A stretch of DNA of 64,000 bases, from the NCBI RefSeq assembly GCF_964340395.1, contig NC_135552.1, positions 10,981,194-11,045,193 on the forward strand. The letters run 5' to 3'. Below the pieces are notes generated by a model that worked only from the letters and a program-made list of their open reading frames with translations, ran no database searches and was not told the origin of the DNA. Of the stretch, positions 20,903 to 34,007 are shown in pieces. The DNA comes from Glandiceps talaboti (lineage: Eukaryota > Hemichordata > Enteropneusta > Spengelidae). A program made the position numbers and the translations under genes. The stretch's first letter is position 1; each line of letters opens with the position of its first letter.

Positions 20903-21964
20903 AGTTGAACCCCAACTGCAGTCATTACATGCTGGCCCTGTATAAGTATATAGAGAGCTACCCATGTGGTATCATTCCACGATGGAGAATTGGGAGGGGA
21001 GGCGAGGGGAGAAAGGGGGAGAGGGAGGGGTGGAGGTACAACAGAAACTCTTCTCAGCCTTTGTATCTTGAACTGTAGATGTGTAGAAGTTCTTACTCTC
21101 TAGATATACTTAATATTCTTAACATTTTACTAAATACGTGACAGGGATAGCAATTGATTGTTAGATTTAGTTTTCATTTTGTTCTATTGTTGACTATTTT
21201 TTTTAAACATGGAACTAAAAAACTGTGAAAGAATAGTTTTAAAAAAAAACGCAAGTGCATATTTCTAAAGGTGCTAATATAATGAATGGTTAAAAAACGT
21301 TCATGTTTGATGTCACTCTGTCTACATTCAAATTTCAGGGATATAGTTGCTCCAAATCTCTTTAGTGTTAGCATCAGCTTGATTTCATCACCAAAATGGT
21401 AGTCTTTGCTATGATTTTATGGGCCCTGATTTTGTACATGTTGATGTGAGTTCATTTTGGACAGTATCGTTATGTGTGTTTCTGGGCCTATGTGTGTATA
21501 TAATTATCTCGTGTTTGCTTGCATATGAACAAAACTTTATCATTAATGAGTGTTAAATGATGCTGACAAGTCTACAGCTTACCCCAAAAATTGGTCTCAT
21601 AGTTAAAATACACTGTATTACACTTTTCATGTTTGTGTATGCCAAGTGTGGTGCAGTGTATTATTGTGAGTAATTGCACTAGTGTATATACATTGGTATA
21701 CTAGTGTATACCATACTATTGGTATTTGCACTGCAGTGTAACACTGAAAACATTATTTGATACCAGTATGCAAATGAACCTTTAATTATCAAATTATCAT
21801 ATATGTTCATAAATGAAAAGTTTAAAAAAATATTATTATTATACTTGTTGAATTGACTGACTTATATTTATGTACAAAAATGACAAGAGTCCTATCTATA
21901 ATATATCATGTAATATGCTGCTAAGTTTTGTATCACAAAAACTGTGAAATACAATCTTTGTTAA

Positions 21965-22316
21965 AGCTACACTAGCTGTGACTGGAGAATTTTTTTTTCA
22001 TCAGATAAATAGTATAATCAGTGCAAATTGTTAAAATACCAATAATTAGGCAATGTAAATTAGGGGTTGATTGTATCCATAAGTAGTACAGTAAAAGGTT
22101 GAAATCATGATCACATTGGGGTTCTGATCTTTGGGTGCAAACCCAAAAATCAATTTGATTGGATTTTATTGTACCTTGATATGCGTACAGGTACATAAAT
22201 ATATTTACCGACAGTTGATTCAATACTGTGCAGGGTGCACACCTATTACGAGTTAGTCATTATATCTATTAAAGAGAAGAGTTTCAAAAAATGTTTCAGT
22301 TACAGCTAGTGTAACT
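21965..22316 (+). mobile_element. MITE family A, copy 1
   Basis: The ends GCTACACTAGCTGTGACTGG and CAGTTACAGCTAGTGTAACT are inverted repeats. Inside is the hairpin TTTGGGTGCAAACCCAAA followed by ATCAATTTGATTGG, then ATTCAATACTGTGCAGGGTG. The same layout recurs at 35552, 53915 and, inverted, 60061. No transposase. Confidence 0.8.
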
Positions 22317-23406
22317 TTAAGCCTGTGTGTGAGATTTCATGTCTATTGTTTTCAGTGATCACTGATGTGAAATATTCCATACATTAGATTGTCAAATGTT
22401 TTTTTTTTAATTTACCTTAAAGTTTCTAATTTCAGTTTATACCAAAGCTTGTCAATCCATACCAGATTTGCAGTACCACAAATACATGTCTATTTTCACT
22501 GCTACTTTTTGTTTGAATTCTTGTCTTTTTTTGTTATTAAAAAATGAAATACTGTTGTATTTGCAAGATCTAATGTATTCTGTAAAAGGTGGATTTCTTT
22601 CATTGATATTTAGAACTATTGCAAATACAAACTTCAGAATGTTTTAAACATTTTATGACTTTGTATTGCCAACACAACATACTTGAACACAAACGTGCTG
22701 CATTTCAATTAAAAGAGACACCTGGCAACAAGACAGGTGGTTTTGCATCGTATCATAATTTTATGCCATAAAGTAAGTCTTTGAAATATAGATATCATTC
22801 TTACATGTCTTAGGTTTGTTCCAAATTCACCTAGTGTATGCTAAACTTAATAGATACTAAAACCTGTGGCTTTAAATCAAAATTTGTAGACAGACTCCTC
22901 TAATGCAGAGCCAAGAAAATAAGATTACGTTCTTTATTTATTTATGAGAACTGTAATTTGAAAACTCTGAAAGTACTACAGTTTGATGAGAAGAAATTTA
23001 ACTTTTAAATTTGTATTTAACTTGAAATCTATTGTCATTTGTGGTAGTTGGCTAATTGTACATGTAACTGCCATAAAGTTAGAAAAGTTGGGGGGTGGGG
23101 GTGCGTGTACTAGATTTACACAATTTGCTCAGTTTAACTGTTACAACTGACATTTTTGTCTCCGTAATTGTCTTTATATTATATTTGTAATGGCAGCAGT
23201 CACGACATATTTTATACTTTTAGTCCATCTGTAATGATGCATGGCATTGTTAATGTAAGACTAAGATCCCCCTTCAAAAAGAACCAAAGACATATATATT
23301 CTCAACAGCATTCTGTACAGCACACACCTGTGAACTCTACATCATATTGGAAACAGGCACTTCATTTGGTCATATCACTCAACTCTCATTGGCTTGCACT
23401 ATCTAA

Positions 23407-23457
23407 AGGGGTTGACTGGTGAGCGAGGGTGCCCTGTCATTACATGCCTTACAGAGA
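23407..23457 (+). repeat. Partial copy of dispersed GAGGGCGCCC element
   Basis: GGGGTTGACTGGTGAGCGAG, GTGCCCTGTCATTACATGCC and TTACAGAGAG match the core and right end of the copy at 20820. Confidence 0.55.
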
Positions 23458-23664
23458 GAATGCTATTAGTTTAATACCCAAACCAAAGTGAAGCAAACAT
23501 GCCAGACTTGTATTATAATATTTACAAGATACAGTGTAGAGGTTCCATTGAGATAGAAAGGTCAAAGGTCACTACATCTGTCAATGCAAACGTACATTCA
23601 TACATTCAGTTTTATTTATCATGCATACTGCACAGGGTTATCTCATGAAATTATTGTACTTCTG

Positions 23665-23670
23665 AATAAA
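23665..23670 (+). terminator. Candidate polyadenylation signal for golgin
   Basis: First AATAAA noticed downstream of the golgin stop codon on the + strand. The next is at 23891. Cleavage-site evidence is lacking. Confidence 0.25.
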
Positions 23671-24882
23671 GACATTATGCTTGAATGGAGTTTAAAAATG
23701 CAGATTGTAAGTTTAGTGAGTGTGATGTAGAATATCATGGTTTGTAAGTTGGGATAAAGTTTTAGAAGTAGTAATCGTGTTTTTGGTGAATTTCCTGGTT
23801 CTTCCATACGTTTTTAATTTTAAAGGCAATGTGCTAATTAAATATTGACAGGTCAAATATTGTAAATACTTGATAAAACAAAAAGTATGAAATAAAAATT
23901 GTCAAAGAATTGTGCAAATTGTAATTGTTTTGCTTAGGTTGTCTTGTGGAAAAAGTAGACAACTTGGCTTGAAGCTGGTAGGGATGAACATACAGAGTGC
24001 ATTTACTAGAAGATGGAGAAATGCCTGCCTACTCTGAGCCATTTCTCCTAATTTTGTCAAAATACAAACACCTTTTTTATCAGCTGCAACACAACACAAA
24101 AGATCAGGAATTGGTAAGTCATTCAAGACCAACAAATTCCATAGAGCTACGTTTTGTAACAAGAAATGAGCAATCTGAACCAAATTAAACCTCAGGAGCG
24201 GTCATTTACCAAGAAAATTAAAAAAATCACTTGCAGCTTTGCCACAATACCTTTTAAAACCTCTATTCAATAATGAGTTGGATGGCAGCCTGACTCCAGC
24301 CTTACATACTCGCCAAATACAATAACTACCCTTCAGATTACGTCTGACCCAGCCTCAGATCTGCAGAGTGTCATCACTATCTGTATAACCATAGATCCTC
24401 TGCGTTATAACTAATATGCTGTGCTTATTTTCACATTGTGAAACTACTCTTAATTTTTATATACAAGTATTCTTCTTTGGTTTCTCGCATGGAAGTATAC
24501 GGCCATGGTCGTGATACTGCATAGGAACCAGACTACGACACACATTGCATTTCTAAGAAAACGGCGCCAAAAATAAACCGCCAACTGAACCTATTAACTA
24601 CATACATGGCCGCACACGTACGAATCACTATGCACTTGGGTATTATTTTAACACTTGATGAAATAAGTATAACTGCACCTGGTACATTAGTCTTGGGGAA
24701 TTTTTTTTTTTTGACGACAGAACAGACCGTCTTTATGACTTACTGTCTTACAGATAAGAACATAAAAATGTCATACTATAGTAGTAGTACTTGGGTATGT
24801 ATGGACACAAATGTATAGGAACTTGTAAATCAAAGTATGAGTGATTTTTAATGTTACTAAATACGACAATACGTGGATTGGT

Positions 24883-24894
24883 AGTTCTCTTTTT
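24883..24894 (-). promoter_or_regulatory. Histone downstream element (U7-type)
   Basis: On the minus strand AAAAAGAGAACT lies about 12 bases after the histone stem-loop. This is the purine-rich element paired by U7 snRNA in replication-dependent histone pre-mRNA. Confidence 0.85.
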
Positions 24895-24906
24895 GGAGGA
24901 TGTGGT

Positions 24907-24922
24907 GGCCCTGAAAAGGGCC
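24907..24922 (-). terminator. Histone 3' stem-loop
   Basis: The minus strand reads GGCCCTTTTCAGGGCC then ACCACA. It is the 6-bp stem and 4-base loop bound by SLBP, in place of a poly(A) tail, and begins 29 bases after the H3 stop codon. Confidence 0.95.
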
Positions 24923-24951
24923 GTTTGGTTTGTGTATGCTAGGCACACTTC

Positions 24952-25434
<483 letters not shown>

Positions 25435-25447
25435 TTAACGAGCTGTG

Positions 25448-25531
25448 ATTGGTCATTATTGCCTCAACGGGAGCGTTGATTGGCGTTTAAAGAGTTTCCC
25501 TGATTGGTCCAAAATGTCGATATCTGATTGG
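25448..25531. promoter_or_regulatory. Four CCAAT boxes between H3 and zinc-finger gene
   Basis: CCAAT on the minus strand (ATTGG on +) occurs at 25448-25452, 25479-25483, 25503-25507 and 25527-25531, spaced 24 to 31 bp. NF-Y-type CCAAT arrays are usual in histone promoters and in bidirectional promoters. They lie between the H3 TATA box and the presumed first exon of the + strand gene. Confidence 0.8.
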
Positions 25532-25559
25532 CTTTCGCTACTGCACTCAGGATCCCGTT

Positions 25560-25727
25560 TTTGCACCAAGCTCAGAACTTCCGGTTTCCGCAAAACTCCT
25601 CTTCGCGCCGTTTATTTCCATATTTCTTCAACTTGGTACCAATATTTGCAAACAAAGCGATCAAAACTTCCGATTCACATAACTTGCAGAAAATTACAAC
25701 TAACGCAGTGTGTGCTGACAGAAGCGG
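25560..25727 (+). other. Probable non-coding first exon of the zinc-finger gene
   Basis: GACAGAAGCGG is followed by a consensus donor GTAAGT at 25728. Joined to the acceptor at 27947, it would place a purine at -3 and G at +4 of the start ATG. The transcription start is not known; the left boundary given is a guess within the CCAAT-rich region. Confidence 0.45.
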
Positions 25728-26851
25728 GTAAGTTTTACAACATACTTATTGTATGCTGAAACTGTGAAAAGTTGTACCAAAAGTATAAACCAACTGCTAT
25801 AAATATATATAATAGAGTCACATGGAGTTGGACAGGGTGTCAAGTGTCTGGTCTGGACATCAAGGTTTTAAAAGAAAGGGGGCCAGGGCCAGGCTTGTTA
25901 CGTGAACACCTAGGGAGCACTTATAAACAAGCGTATTTACAAATCCAGGTTTAAACTTGTTGATGTTGAGTTAGATTTAAACAACAAGAGTGCAAAGGTG
26001 GGGAAGTTTTTAACGCAAAAACGAAGTGTCTACTAGTACTAAGCTTAGATGTGATAGAGGCGAGGCGTGACCCCTCTCCTGTTCGCACGGAAAGTTCCAA
26101 CATGGCGGCCAAAAGAAGCCACGTTTTATAAAGTCTGGTGTCTTTTTACCAACTTTTAAAATAACTCAAATGCATCGCATGGACTATGAAAATATAACTG
26201 CAAAGTCAACTTAAGCTACCTAGTAAAATATTTACAACGTTTTGCACTGAAATGGCTTCCTGTCCACTGCCTGTACGTACTGCCCACATGATCACCTTGC
26301 ACCGTTTGCTGAGTAAATCACTGAATGAATAATGCATGCCATTGGTACGTCCATGTGACGTTCAGTGTGACCTCAGTTGAAAATACCAATAGGCTTAATT
26401 TTCTTGATAATTACAAGTACACACGTCCAAAGTGTCTTGCTTTGTTTTGTTTGTAATTATTGGCATTATCATCTAATCGTATGAGCTGTTATGATTTGGT
26501 GTGACATGTCACGTCAACAATACAATGAGAAGTTGTGTTTACATCAAGCAGACTCCAGTCAAGGTGATTTAAGTTCTAGGTCAAACTGTCCCTAGTCATA
26601 CATGTCTGTTTGTAGGTAAATTTGTTCATAGATTCATTTTGAGTATGGTTTATTATTTTAATCTGGACATGTAAATAATAGAGGGTGAGGGTGGGGGTTA
26701 CTTTCAATTATTTTTTTAGAAATACATTTTATTGACCAGATGGAACTTGGAAGGGAAGTTAGAAACTCAATTAAAATTTAAACCAGAATGTAAAAATCAC
26801 TTTGGCATTGGACCAGTGTTTTTTGTTTTTGTTTATAGAGAGAGAGAGAGA

Positions 26852-26890
<39 letters not shown>

Positions 26891-27947
26891 ATATGCAGTC
26901 TCTGAAGCTGATGAATTGTCATGTTTCATTTGGTACTTTATTATCAGGGATTATTAACATACTGAGGTATGGTGTTAGGCTGGTTTTGGGAAATAGTAAC
27001 TTAGGCAAGACTAAAGTTGGGTTGACCAGTAGCACTCAGTAAACAGATATTTGCAGGACTCTGTAATTAAGATGTGAACCAATAGTATACCATAGTAAAC
27101 ATTAACATAAACACACACACCTAGCTAGTGACATATTTTGCATATAGTCTCAAGACTCATATAGTAATTGCTATCTGCACTTTCATTGGCTTAGACAATC
27201 TGATGATTGACGGATAGGGAATGTATACTACAAAGGTTGTGTACATAATTCAGTATGGCAGATCCAAGATGTTGATTACTAGGTTATCTGCGATCTCATG
27301 TGAACCAATATGTCATGTGATAAGGTAGTGAGGTACACTTTTTAAGAGTAGACACCCTATGTAATACAAACCACAAGGAAACCATATACCTCTATTTTAC
27401 ATGTACATGTACATGTACCAAATTTGACGATAGCCTTCTATGTTAGTCTAATGTTTTTATTTCATACTTGTTTATTATTGATTTCAAATGCAACATACTG
27501 TTACACCAATGTGCTATTTCACTGAAAAGAAATCAATTTGGAAAACTTTCTCTCTTAAAGCCTCACAGGTGATCACTCAACAAATTTACATTTTGAATTT
27601 CAAAATCACTCAAACTTATTCTCCTTTGCTTTTTCATGAGTTAGTTGACTAGTTAGTGTGTGGTCAGGCTTAAATTCTTTGTAGACAATGTCAAATTCAT
27701 ATCAATTTTTTTTTTTCATTTCAACTTCATAGAACATGGTGGTGATTGTGATTGAGGGGTAAACTTGGGTTTAATGGTACATGTATCTGAATGACAAGTC
27801 TCCAAATTCAAACTTTTTAAAACTATATTTGGTGTAGAGGTTCAAGGAGTGTTATTCTTACTCATAATCATATTTTTTTGTGTCTTTTTTATCTTTTTCT
27901 GTTATTTGTTACCTCTGATAGGCATTTCTTCTTTCTTGATAATATAG
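25728..27947 (+). other. Presumed first intron of the zinc-finger gene
   Basis: Begins GTAAGT and ends TTCTTGATAATATAG. It contains a (GA)n(CA)n tract at 26837-26886 and a run of the hexamer ACATGT at 27400-27420. No coding exon was recognised. Confidence 0.5.
26837..26886. repeat. (GA)n(CA)n compound microsatellite
   Basis: GA repeats pass directly into about 18 CA repeats. Confidence 0.95.
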
Positions 27948-27949
27948 AA

Positions 27950-28625
27950 ATGGAAACTGCAAATGGACAAACAAGATCAGGAACTGGAAAGAAATCACAT
28001 CGTCGTAGGACTTCAACACCAAAAGTTGCTGCCATGAGAGCGAAACGGAAACAGTCAAAAGACAGCTCTGGACTGATGTCCACACCCAAAATTAAGAAGG
28101 AATATGATGTGGATACTACTGCTATGCCTATAACCCCAAAACATGTGACACCAAAAATAAAGAAAGAGTATGATCCTGATGGAACACATTCTAAAAGGTT
28201 TACTGGTAGCCAAAAAAAGATGAAAATGGGTGAAAGACGTCATCAGTTTGGATGTCATTATTGTTGGGTGTCTACCAGGGATAAAGTCACACTAGATATT
28301 CACATGCAGCTGCATACCCAGAGCAGTGAGTCCCCCAAAAGATATGGAGAGTTCAGATTTCGTTGTGAAAGGTGTCCATCTTACAGTGTGTACAGGCGTT
28401 CCCATGTTGAAAGGCACTTGCGACATCACCAACTTCTGGAAAGTCGGAAATGGGGTACTATGGAAGTGGCTCCTGGTAAAGAGACTTTCTTCTGTAACTT
28501 TTGCGACTATGCGACGGTGAAAATCTTCAATTTGGTCAAACATGTTCCATGCTGTAAAGGGTATAAGGCAGGCAACAAGGCTGTTTACAGGGCTAAGGAG
28601 GCTGGTTATGAGCAGAGTGAATTAG
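27950..28625 (+). CDS. Zinc-finger gene, coding exon 1
   Basis: Starts METANGQTRSGTGKKSHRRR; acceptor at 27947, donor GTAATG at 28626. It encodes the basic tail with both SUMO-type repeats and the first three fingers. The reading past the donor is intronic. Confidence 0.85.
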
Positions 28626-31600
28626 GTAATGTTTGCATGGTTGTAATAACTGATATAATCTTTAACAAATTCTTTCTATTTTTCAATTTAAAAACATACC
28701 AAACAGTGTTTTTGCAAAGATTTGGAAACCCTGGTAATGAAAGGGTTGGTATGGTAAAATTGGCATAAGTTCCCCATACATTGTACTGTTGTTTAGGTGG
28801 CAACCCTTGTAAAGTGACTCAGGAATGTGGGGATGGAATTTACCTTCTTACCCCCCTAATAAAACACTGCCGGACAGCGTACATATTACAGTTTTTGTAC
28901 TCATACATACTGAAACTGTTATATATATATTTTACCAAAACTATTGGTTCAACAGAAAGGAAACTGAACACATATACCATACTAGATTTCCCCCTCACCT
29001 GGGTTTGACAAGAACCATGACAGCCACACACACACTGACATTTATATGTCAAAATGTGTTTCACAACTGTAGATATGTTCAATACATTTGCTCACTTTTT
29101 TTATGAACATATTTTGTGTTTACAAAACACAGACATTTAGTTTTCCCACAAAATCTACATAACTTCATAAAGTTACATATGCCATTGTGTGTGCTATCAT
29201 GGTTCTTGTCAAACCCAAGTAAAAGTGAGGAAGAAACCAATATGGTAATGTTCAGTTTGCTTTCTGTTGAACCATAGGTTTGATAGAGAATATTGTTGAG
29301 GTTTGAAACATCACCATTACATACCCTGTAAAGGCAGAAATATTGAGATTGATTTTGTAAGTTTTTGATTTGAGAATAATGTCTGTAGTACTTCGTTCGT
29401 GGTGTGCATCTATAATTTAGATGGAAATTTTTGTATTATGAATTCAGTAGACCCTCCAATGTGATGGTTACAATTTTGAGAACATAATGTATAAAAGATA
29501 CCAATCACACACAGGTCATCAGATGAATGAAATGGATAAAATAAGGTTACTGATGTGGACATTTTATTTCTTGACTGCTTGCAGGAACCAAAGTAAAACC
29601 GAAAAAAACCTCCCATGGTTCTACTATGAGTAAGAAGTTGGTGGAGAAGAGCAAACGACTGATGGTGAAAAAAGTAAACAAGAAGAAAATGGAAATCAGT
29701 GCCCCTTCAACCAAGTCAGGTGACAACCCTGGTGTCATAGTGTCAACAACGAAAATATCGCACCTTATGGAAAAATACCGAGTAAACGGTAATGTCAAAC
29801 GGCATAGATGTCGCATTTGTGGGTACGAGTCCAATAATGTAGGGCATGTCGTACGACACATGGTTGTCCACAGAAAAGATAAAAAGAAGTGGCCATACAA
29901 GTGCACCAAGTGTAGTGCTAGCTTTAGTATTATGGGCAACCTTGCTCAACATCTTAAAGTCCATTCTTTGGAGATTGGTTCCTTCTTTTGTGAGAAGTGT
30001 AACAAGGTTTACCAAAGCAGAGTAGGTCTGTACAAGCACATGCGTAAATACCATGAAAATGGAGGACAAAAGGGAGACAAAGTGAAGTCAAACACATCCA
30101 AGACCAAAAAGTCCAAGACCAAGAAAATCAAGATAAAAGAGGAGCCAGTGCCAGAAATCGAAATCAAACAGGAACCCTACGATCCATTTTCTTCACCAGT
30201 ACAAGACGTTCCATTGAATTTACAAACCCACAGATGTCCTCAGTGTGACTACATTGCACAGACGAAGATTTTACTGAAAATACATGTGCGTGATATGCAT
30301 TCACCACAGAAATCATTCCGCTGTGCCCAATGTAGCTACGCGACTACCGAGAAGAGTAATTTAGTCCGCCACGTCAAGATGTTACATAATAATGGTGAGG
30401 AGAGCTTTCAGTGTTCCCTATGTCCATTCAGCACTACTACCAAGAACCGACTAGCCATCCATATGACCCAGCACACTGGAACCAGTAGCTACATGTGTGA
30501 GGAGTGCCTGTATGTAACCAACAGCAGTGAAGATCTTGCAGAGCATGCCCAAATACATGTCAGAGAGAAAGCATTCAAGTGTCCTGCATGTCCATTCACA
30601 ACATCTCAGAAGCATGATTTTGACGTCCATCTTGATGCACATGGTGCCAAGGAGATGTACCACTGTCACTATTGCGACTATGCCGTATCCACAGCCCGAA
30701 GTCTTGATATTCATCTCCGCTTGCATATCAAGATGGAGCCATTTTGTTGTGATCAGTGCGATTACAACACAAACAACAAGGCAGCGTACGAATGGCATGT
30801 GCGCTGTCACACTGACAGCACTTTATTCAAGTGCGACTACTGCGAATCACGTTTCCACAAAAAGGGAAGTTTGCTGCTCCACATGAAGATGCATACAGCA
30901 AATAGATACCAAGAGAACGGAGACGATTTCAGTCCTAATACTTCCTTCACTTCAGTTGACTCATTGCTTATTGACACAACTGGTGAGATGAGACTGTGTA
31001 GCTATTGCGACTTCCAGACTACTCAGCCACTGGTGTTAGCACAACATCTAAGAACTGAACATGCTGAAGCAATGCCATTCAAGTGTGGCTTGTGTGGATT
31101 CTCTGCATCCAAACTGGCCAATTACTACCAACACATGCGTCGCTACCATGTTGATCACAGTGCCCAGTATAAATGTTCTGAATGCGACTACGCTGGCATT
31201 CAGAAGTCTGATCTTGTTGTCCACATGAGAAAGCATTCTGGTCAGAAGCCATTTAAATGCGAGCTATGTCCATACGAAACCACTCGCAAGAGTCTACTGA
31301 CCCAGCACAAACGACAACACACAGGGGAAAAGCCATACAAATGTACACTTTGTAACTTCTCCACTGCTACCTACAATAATCTGATGAGACATAAGCGATG
31401 TCATAGTGGAGAGAGACCCTACCACTGTGACCAGTGTGAGTTCACCTCTGGACAAAGGAGCCATCTCATGAGACATATTCGAGTTCACACTGGGGATAAA
31501 CCATACATGTGTAACAAGTGTGGATTTCAGACTGCCTACGCATCTGAAATGAAGCGTCATGAGGCCCAGCATATGACTGTGAAGTCACACAAGTGCTCTT

Positions 31601-32004
31601 TCTGTTCGTACTCATCCAATAAAAAATATGCTGTCAAAAGACATATGACCAAATGTCATCGAGATGATCTTGCCACCAGCACCAATATGGAAGAGGAAAC
31701 AAGTCAGGAAATACAGCCAGTAGATGATTCTGTACATGAGCTGCCCCTGGCTGATAATGAGATGACATCACCAGTCGTTGAACAACAACATCCAATTTTA
31801 GACTACACTGGTGGTGAGCAAGAACCCCAGCACATTTGCCAGTTCTGTGATCGGCGATTCAACACAGAAGATGACTGGAACAAGCATGTCAAACGTCATT
31901 TTATGCAGTGGCCTCAAGCACAGAATCCAGCAGAGTTGATGGCTTCAGTGCAAGCTAGTGCTGGCCAGGAACAGGTAGACAACATTCAAATGATAGTTAT
32001 GTAA
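27950..32004 (+). CDS. Multi-C2H2 zinc-finger protein, 1,031 aa, two coding exons
   Basis: A probable nuclear DNA-binding regulator. The coding exons are 27950-28625 and 29585-32004, joined G|GA (Gly226). Three fingers lie at about residues 102-122, 139-160 and 182-201. The third ends H-x3-C, with Cys as its final ligand. About 19 more C2H2 fingers run from about residue 300 to 920, and a lone last finger (CQFCDRRFNTEDDWNKHVKR) is at about 975-998. Several linkers are the TGEKPYKC or TGDKPYMC type, mostly in the last third. The fingers repeatedly carry CDYxT/CxFxT in the C-x2-C knuckle, as in REST, ZFX and ZFP64-type proteins. There is no KRAB, BTB or SCAN domain. The basic N-terminus carries two TPKIKKEYD repeats, and a linker carries IKEE and IKQE; all four fit the SUMO consensus. 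The start ATG is in good context right after the acceptor. No ortholog can be named with confidence; a REST-like isolated C-terminal finger is suggestive only. Confidence 0.9.
28626..29584 (+). other. Intron of the zinc-finger gene
   Basis: 959 bp ending in TTGACTGCTTGCAG. Two related segments are in opposite orientation: CACCTGGGTTTGACAAGAACC at 28996 and GGTTCTTGTCAAACCC near 29201, the remains of an inverted-repeat insertion. Confidence 0.6.
29585..32004 (+). CDS. Zinc-finger gene, coding exon 2
   Basis: Begins with GA completing Gly226 and runs 805 codons to TAA. It holds about 20 fingers and a Gln/Ala-rich tail ending QMIVM. Residues about 390-420 are a Lys-rich linker with KTKKSK repeats and two SUMO motifs. 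Confidence 0.95.
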
Positions 32005-33712
32005 GAACTGACCCCAAGGACTTGCATTGGATTTATTACTAGCAATAATACGCAAGAAATCAATGATTTCATTGTTTGAGTTTGCTATGACTGTGTTCTC
32101 CTGAAGGTGATAAGGGTGCTAACTAGTGTGCCCTCTAACTTCTTCTCAATTTGACGCACAACTGACACACAGCAATATCTTTTCACCTACCAAAAAATCT
32201 GGTGTGCCTCTTCCTTGTGACTCCCAAGAGAACAGTTTTAATTATTTTGACTCACAGCAACAAGTTATCATCTTTTTATGGCGGCACATTGGTACTAAGC
32301 CCTCTTGGAATTTGTAAGCACCCTCGATAAAAGGAAGAGAACATTCCGACTTTCATTTTATACAAAAATTTGACCAAAATAGCCACCAAAACCAAGACAC
32401 CGGTCTCTAACCAACAACGACAGGAGGTATTACCAGTGTGAGCCATCCTGTGGCAATAGTCTGGAGAGAACACTAACTTCAAAATTGCAGTATTTGCCAG
32501 TACTGGTAATGCAGTAAGAATTCACATTTCATTAGTTTTCAAGACAATTGTGATTTTTGGAAAATGTTACTCGGTGTGTATGTAAGTGCCAATTGTGCCT
32601 TGATGAAATTTATTATACAAAATAGCTCTTGCTATATATTTTTATTAAAAACATAGCACCAATTCAAAAATCATGACCAGAGAACCTGGGAATATGTATA
32701 TTTTTGAACAAATATGTACTTGATATAAGTCGAATAATGATTCAAACAAAATATTTTACATGAAGTACTACTAAAATGGTATAGATCAAATACAACTTTA
32801 TCAACTCAATACTTAAAAATTGAAGCAATCTAAAATCTTACATTCCAAGTACAGGTCTAGATATTCTTTACAAAATGAACTGAATTTTAGGCTAATTGGT
32901 AATTATTGTTCATTGAAATTTGCATGACAACAAAATGTGACAATATGCAAATCACAGCTAACACATCTCATTCATGTTTACTGATTCTAAATTGACTTCA
33001 ATTTTTCAATGAAATTGTAGACTTAAAGGCCAAGGATTCAATCCCAGGTCCTTGCATTATTACTTATCTTTTTTGTGGTGCTATAAAGGATTGTTATTTT
33101 GTTGTGGACCAACTTTTTATGTAGCTCTGTCACACAACAGTTTTTTACATCTAAGTTGTAATCCTAATGTGAACTGTGCCTTTGAAGTTTAAATATGACC
33201 AGTAGATTAGTTCAAATGTGATCTAGAGGCTATCCATGGCTTCAAATGTTGAGATTTGAAGCCACGGATGACATCTATTCACTAGGTAGTCTCTAGAAGA
33301 TTTAAAAAGTGCTATACTTACACATATTACTTATAATGAAACTTTGTCTTGTACCAGTACAGTAGTACTCCGGGACAACATTTTGAAAAATCTTTTTGTA
33401 TCATTTCACTATATTTTTGATGAAATTAGATGTGCTTTTATGATAGACTTTAGTAGATGTAATTTTATGTAGAGAGTTTGAGATGAAATAGCTTCGTTTT
33501 GTAAAAGAGAAAAATTGTGTTTCTCAGACTGTATATTTTTAGCATATATGGAGACTCAATGTTTCCATTTTTGTTTTGACTTGCTGAGAATACTGGCAGT
33601 AGATGAACTCTTTATGCCATGCACAAGCCAAATTGTTGTCTCTGAACAGCAAATATGGATTTTATACCCTGGTCATTCTATGTCATCACAACCTGTGTCT
33701 GTATAAGAAATG
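32005..33712 (+). other. 3' UTR of the zinc-finger gene and downstream DNA
   Basis: AT-rich, no coding content. ATTAAA occurs near 32643; canonical AATAAA was noticed only at 36268 and 36447, so the mRNA end is unclear. Confidence 0.4.
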
Positions 33713-34007
33713 ATGCTATTATTCCACAATATTTGTCTTCAGTCAGCTGGAAAATACTCATGACGCAAGGGTTTGTCCCTATACTCATCTAGCAACTCAT
33801 AGTGACAAGGCCACTTAGGTCACTTGTATTTACCTCGCTGAATGAAAGAAAAATATTGTGGCTATTTTTCCCCAATATTTTTCTTCATTCAGCCAAGGAA
33901 AAATAAGTGACCTAAGGAGCCTTGTCACTAGTCATTAGACTCATAGTGACAAACCCTTAGGTCACAAGTATTTTCCAACTGATTGATGGAAATATTGGGG
34001 AGTAATA
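33713..34007. mobile_element. Double foldback element (dimeric hairpin)
   Basis: The stretch folds as one large palindrome around 33865, and each half is itself built from two inverted copies of one unit. That unit contains ATATTTNTCTTCAGTCAGC, a GGAAAATAC segment and GTGACCTAAGG...TTTGTCAC. A lone arm-like relic (AAATACAAGTGACCTAGGG) lies at 37083-37127. No coding content. Confidence 0.7.

Larger units (their letters stand above)
20118..24880 (+). other. Golgin 3' UTR and intergenic sequence
   Basis: No AATAAA was noticed before about 23.6 kb. AATAAA occurs at 23665-23670 and 23891-23896, so the 3' UTR could be long. The stretch holds a purine-rich run at 20994-21035, a GAGGGCGCCC element (20820), a MITE (21965) and a partial element (23407). 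No protein-coding gene was seen. Confidence 0.5.
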
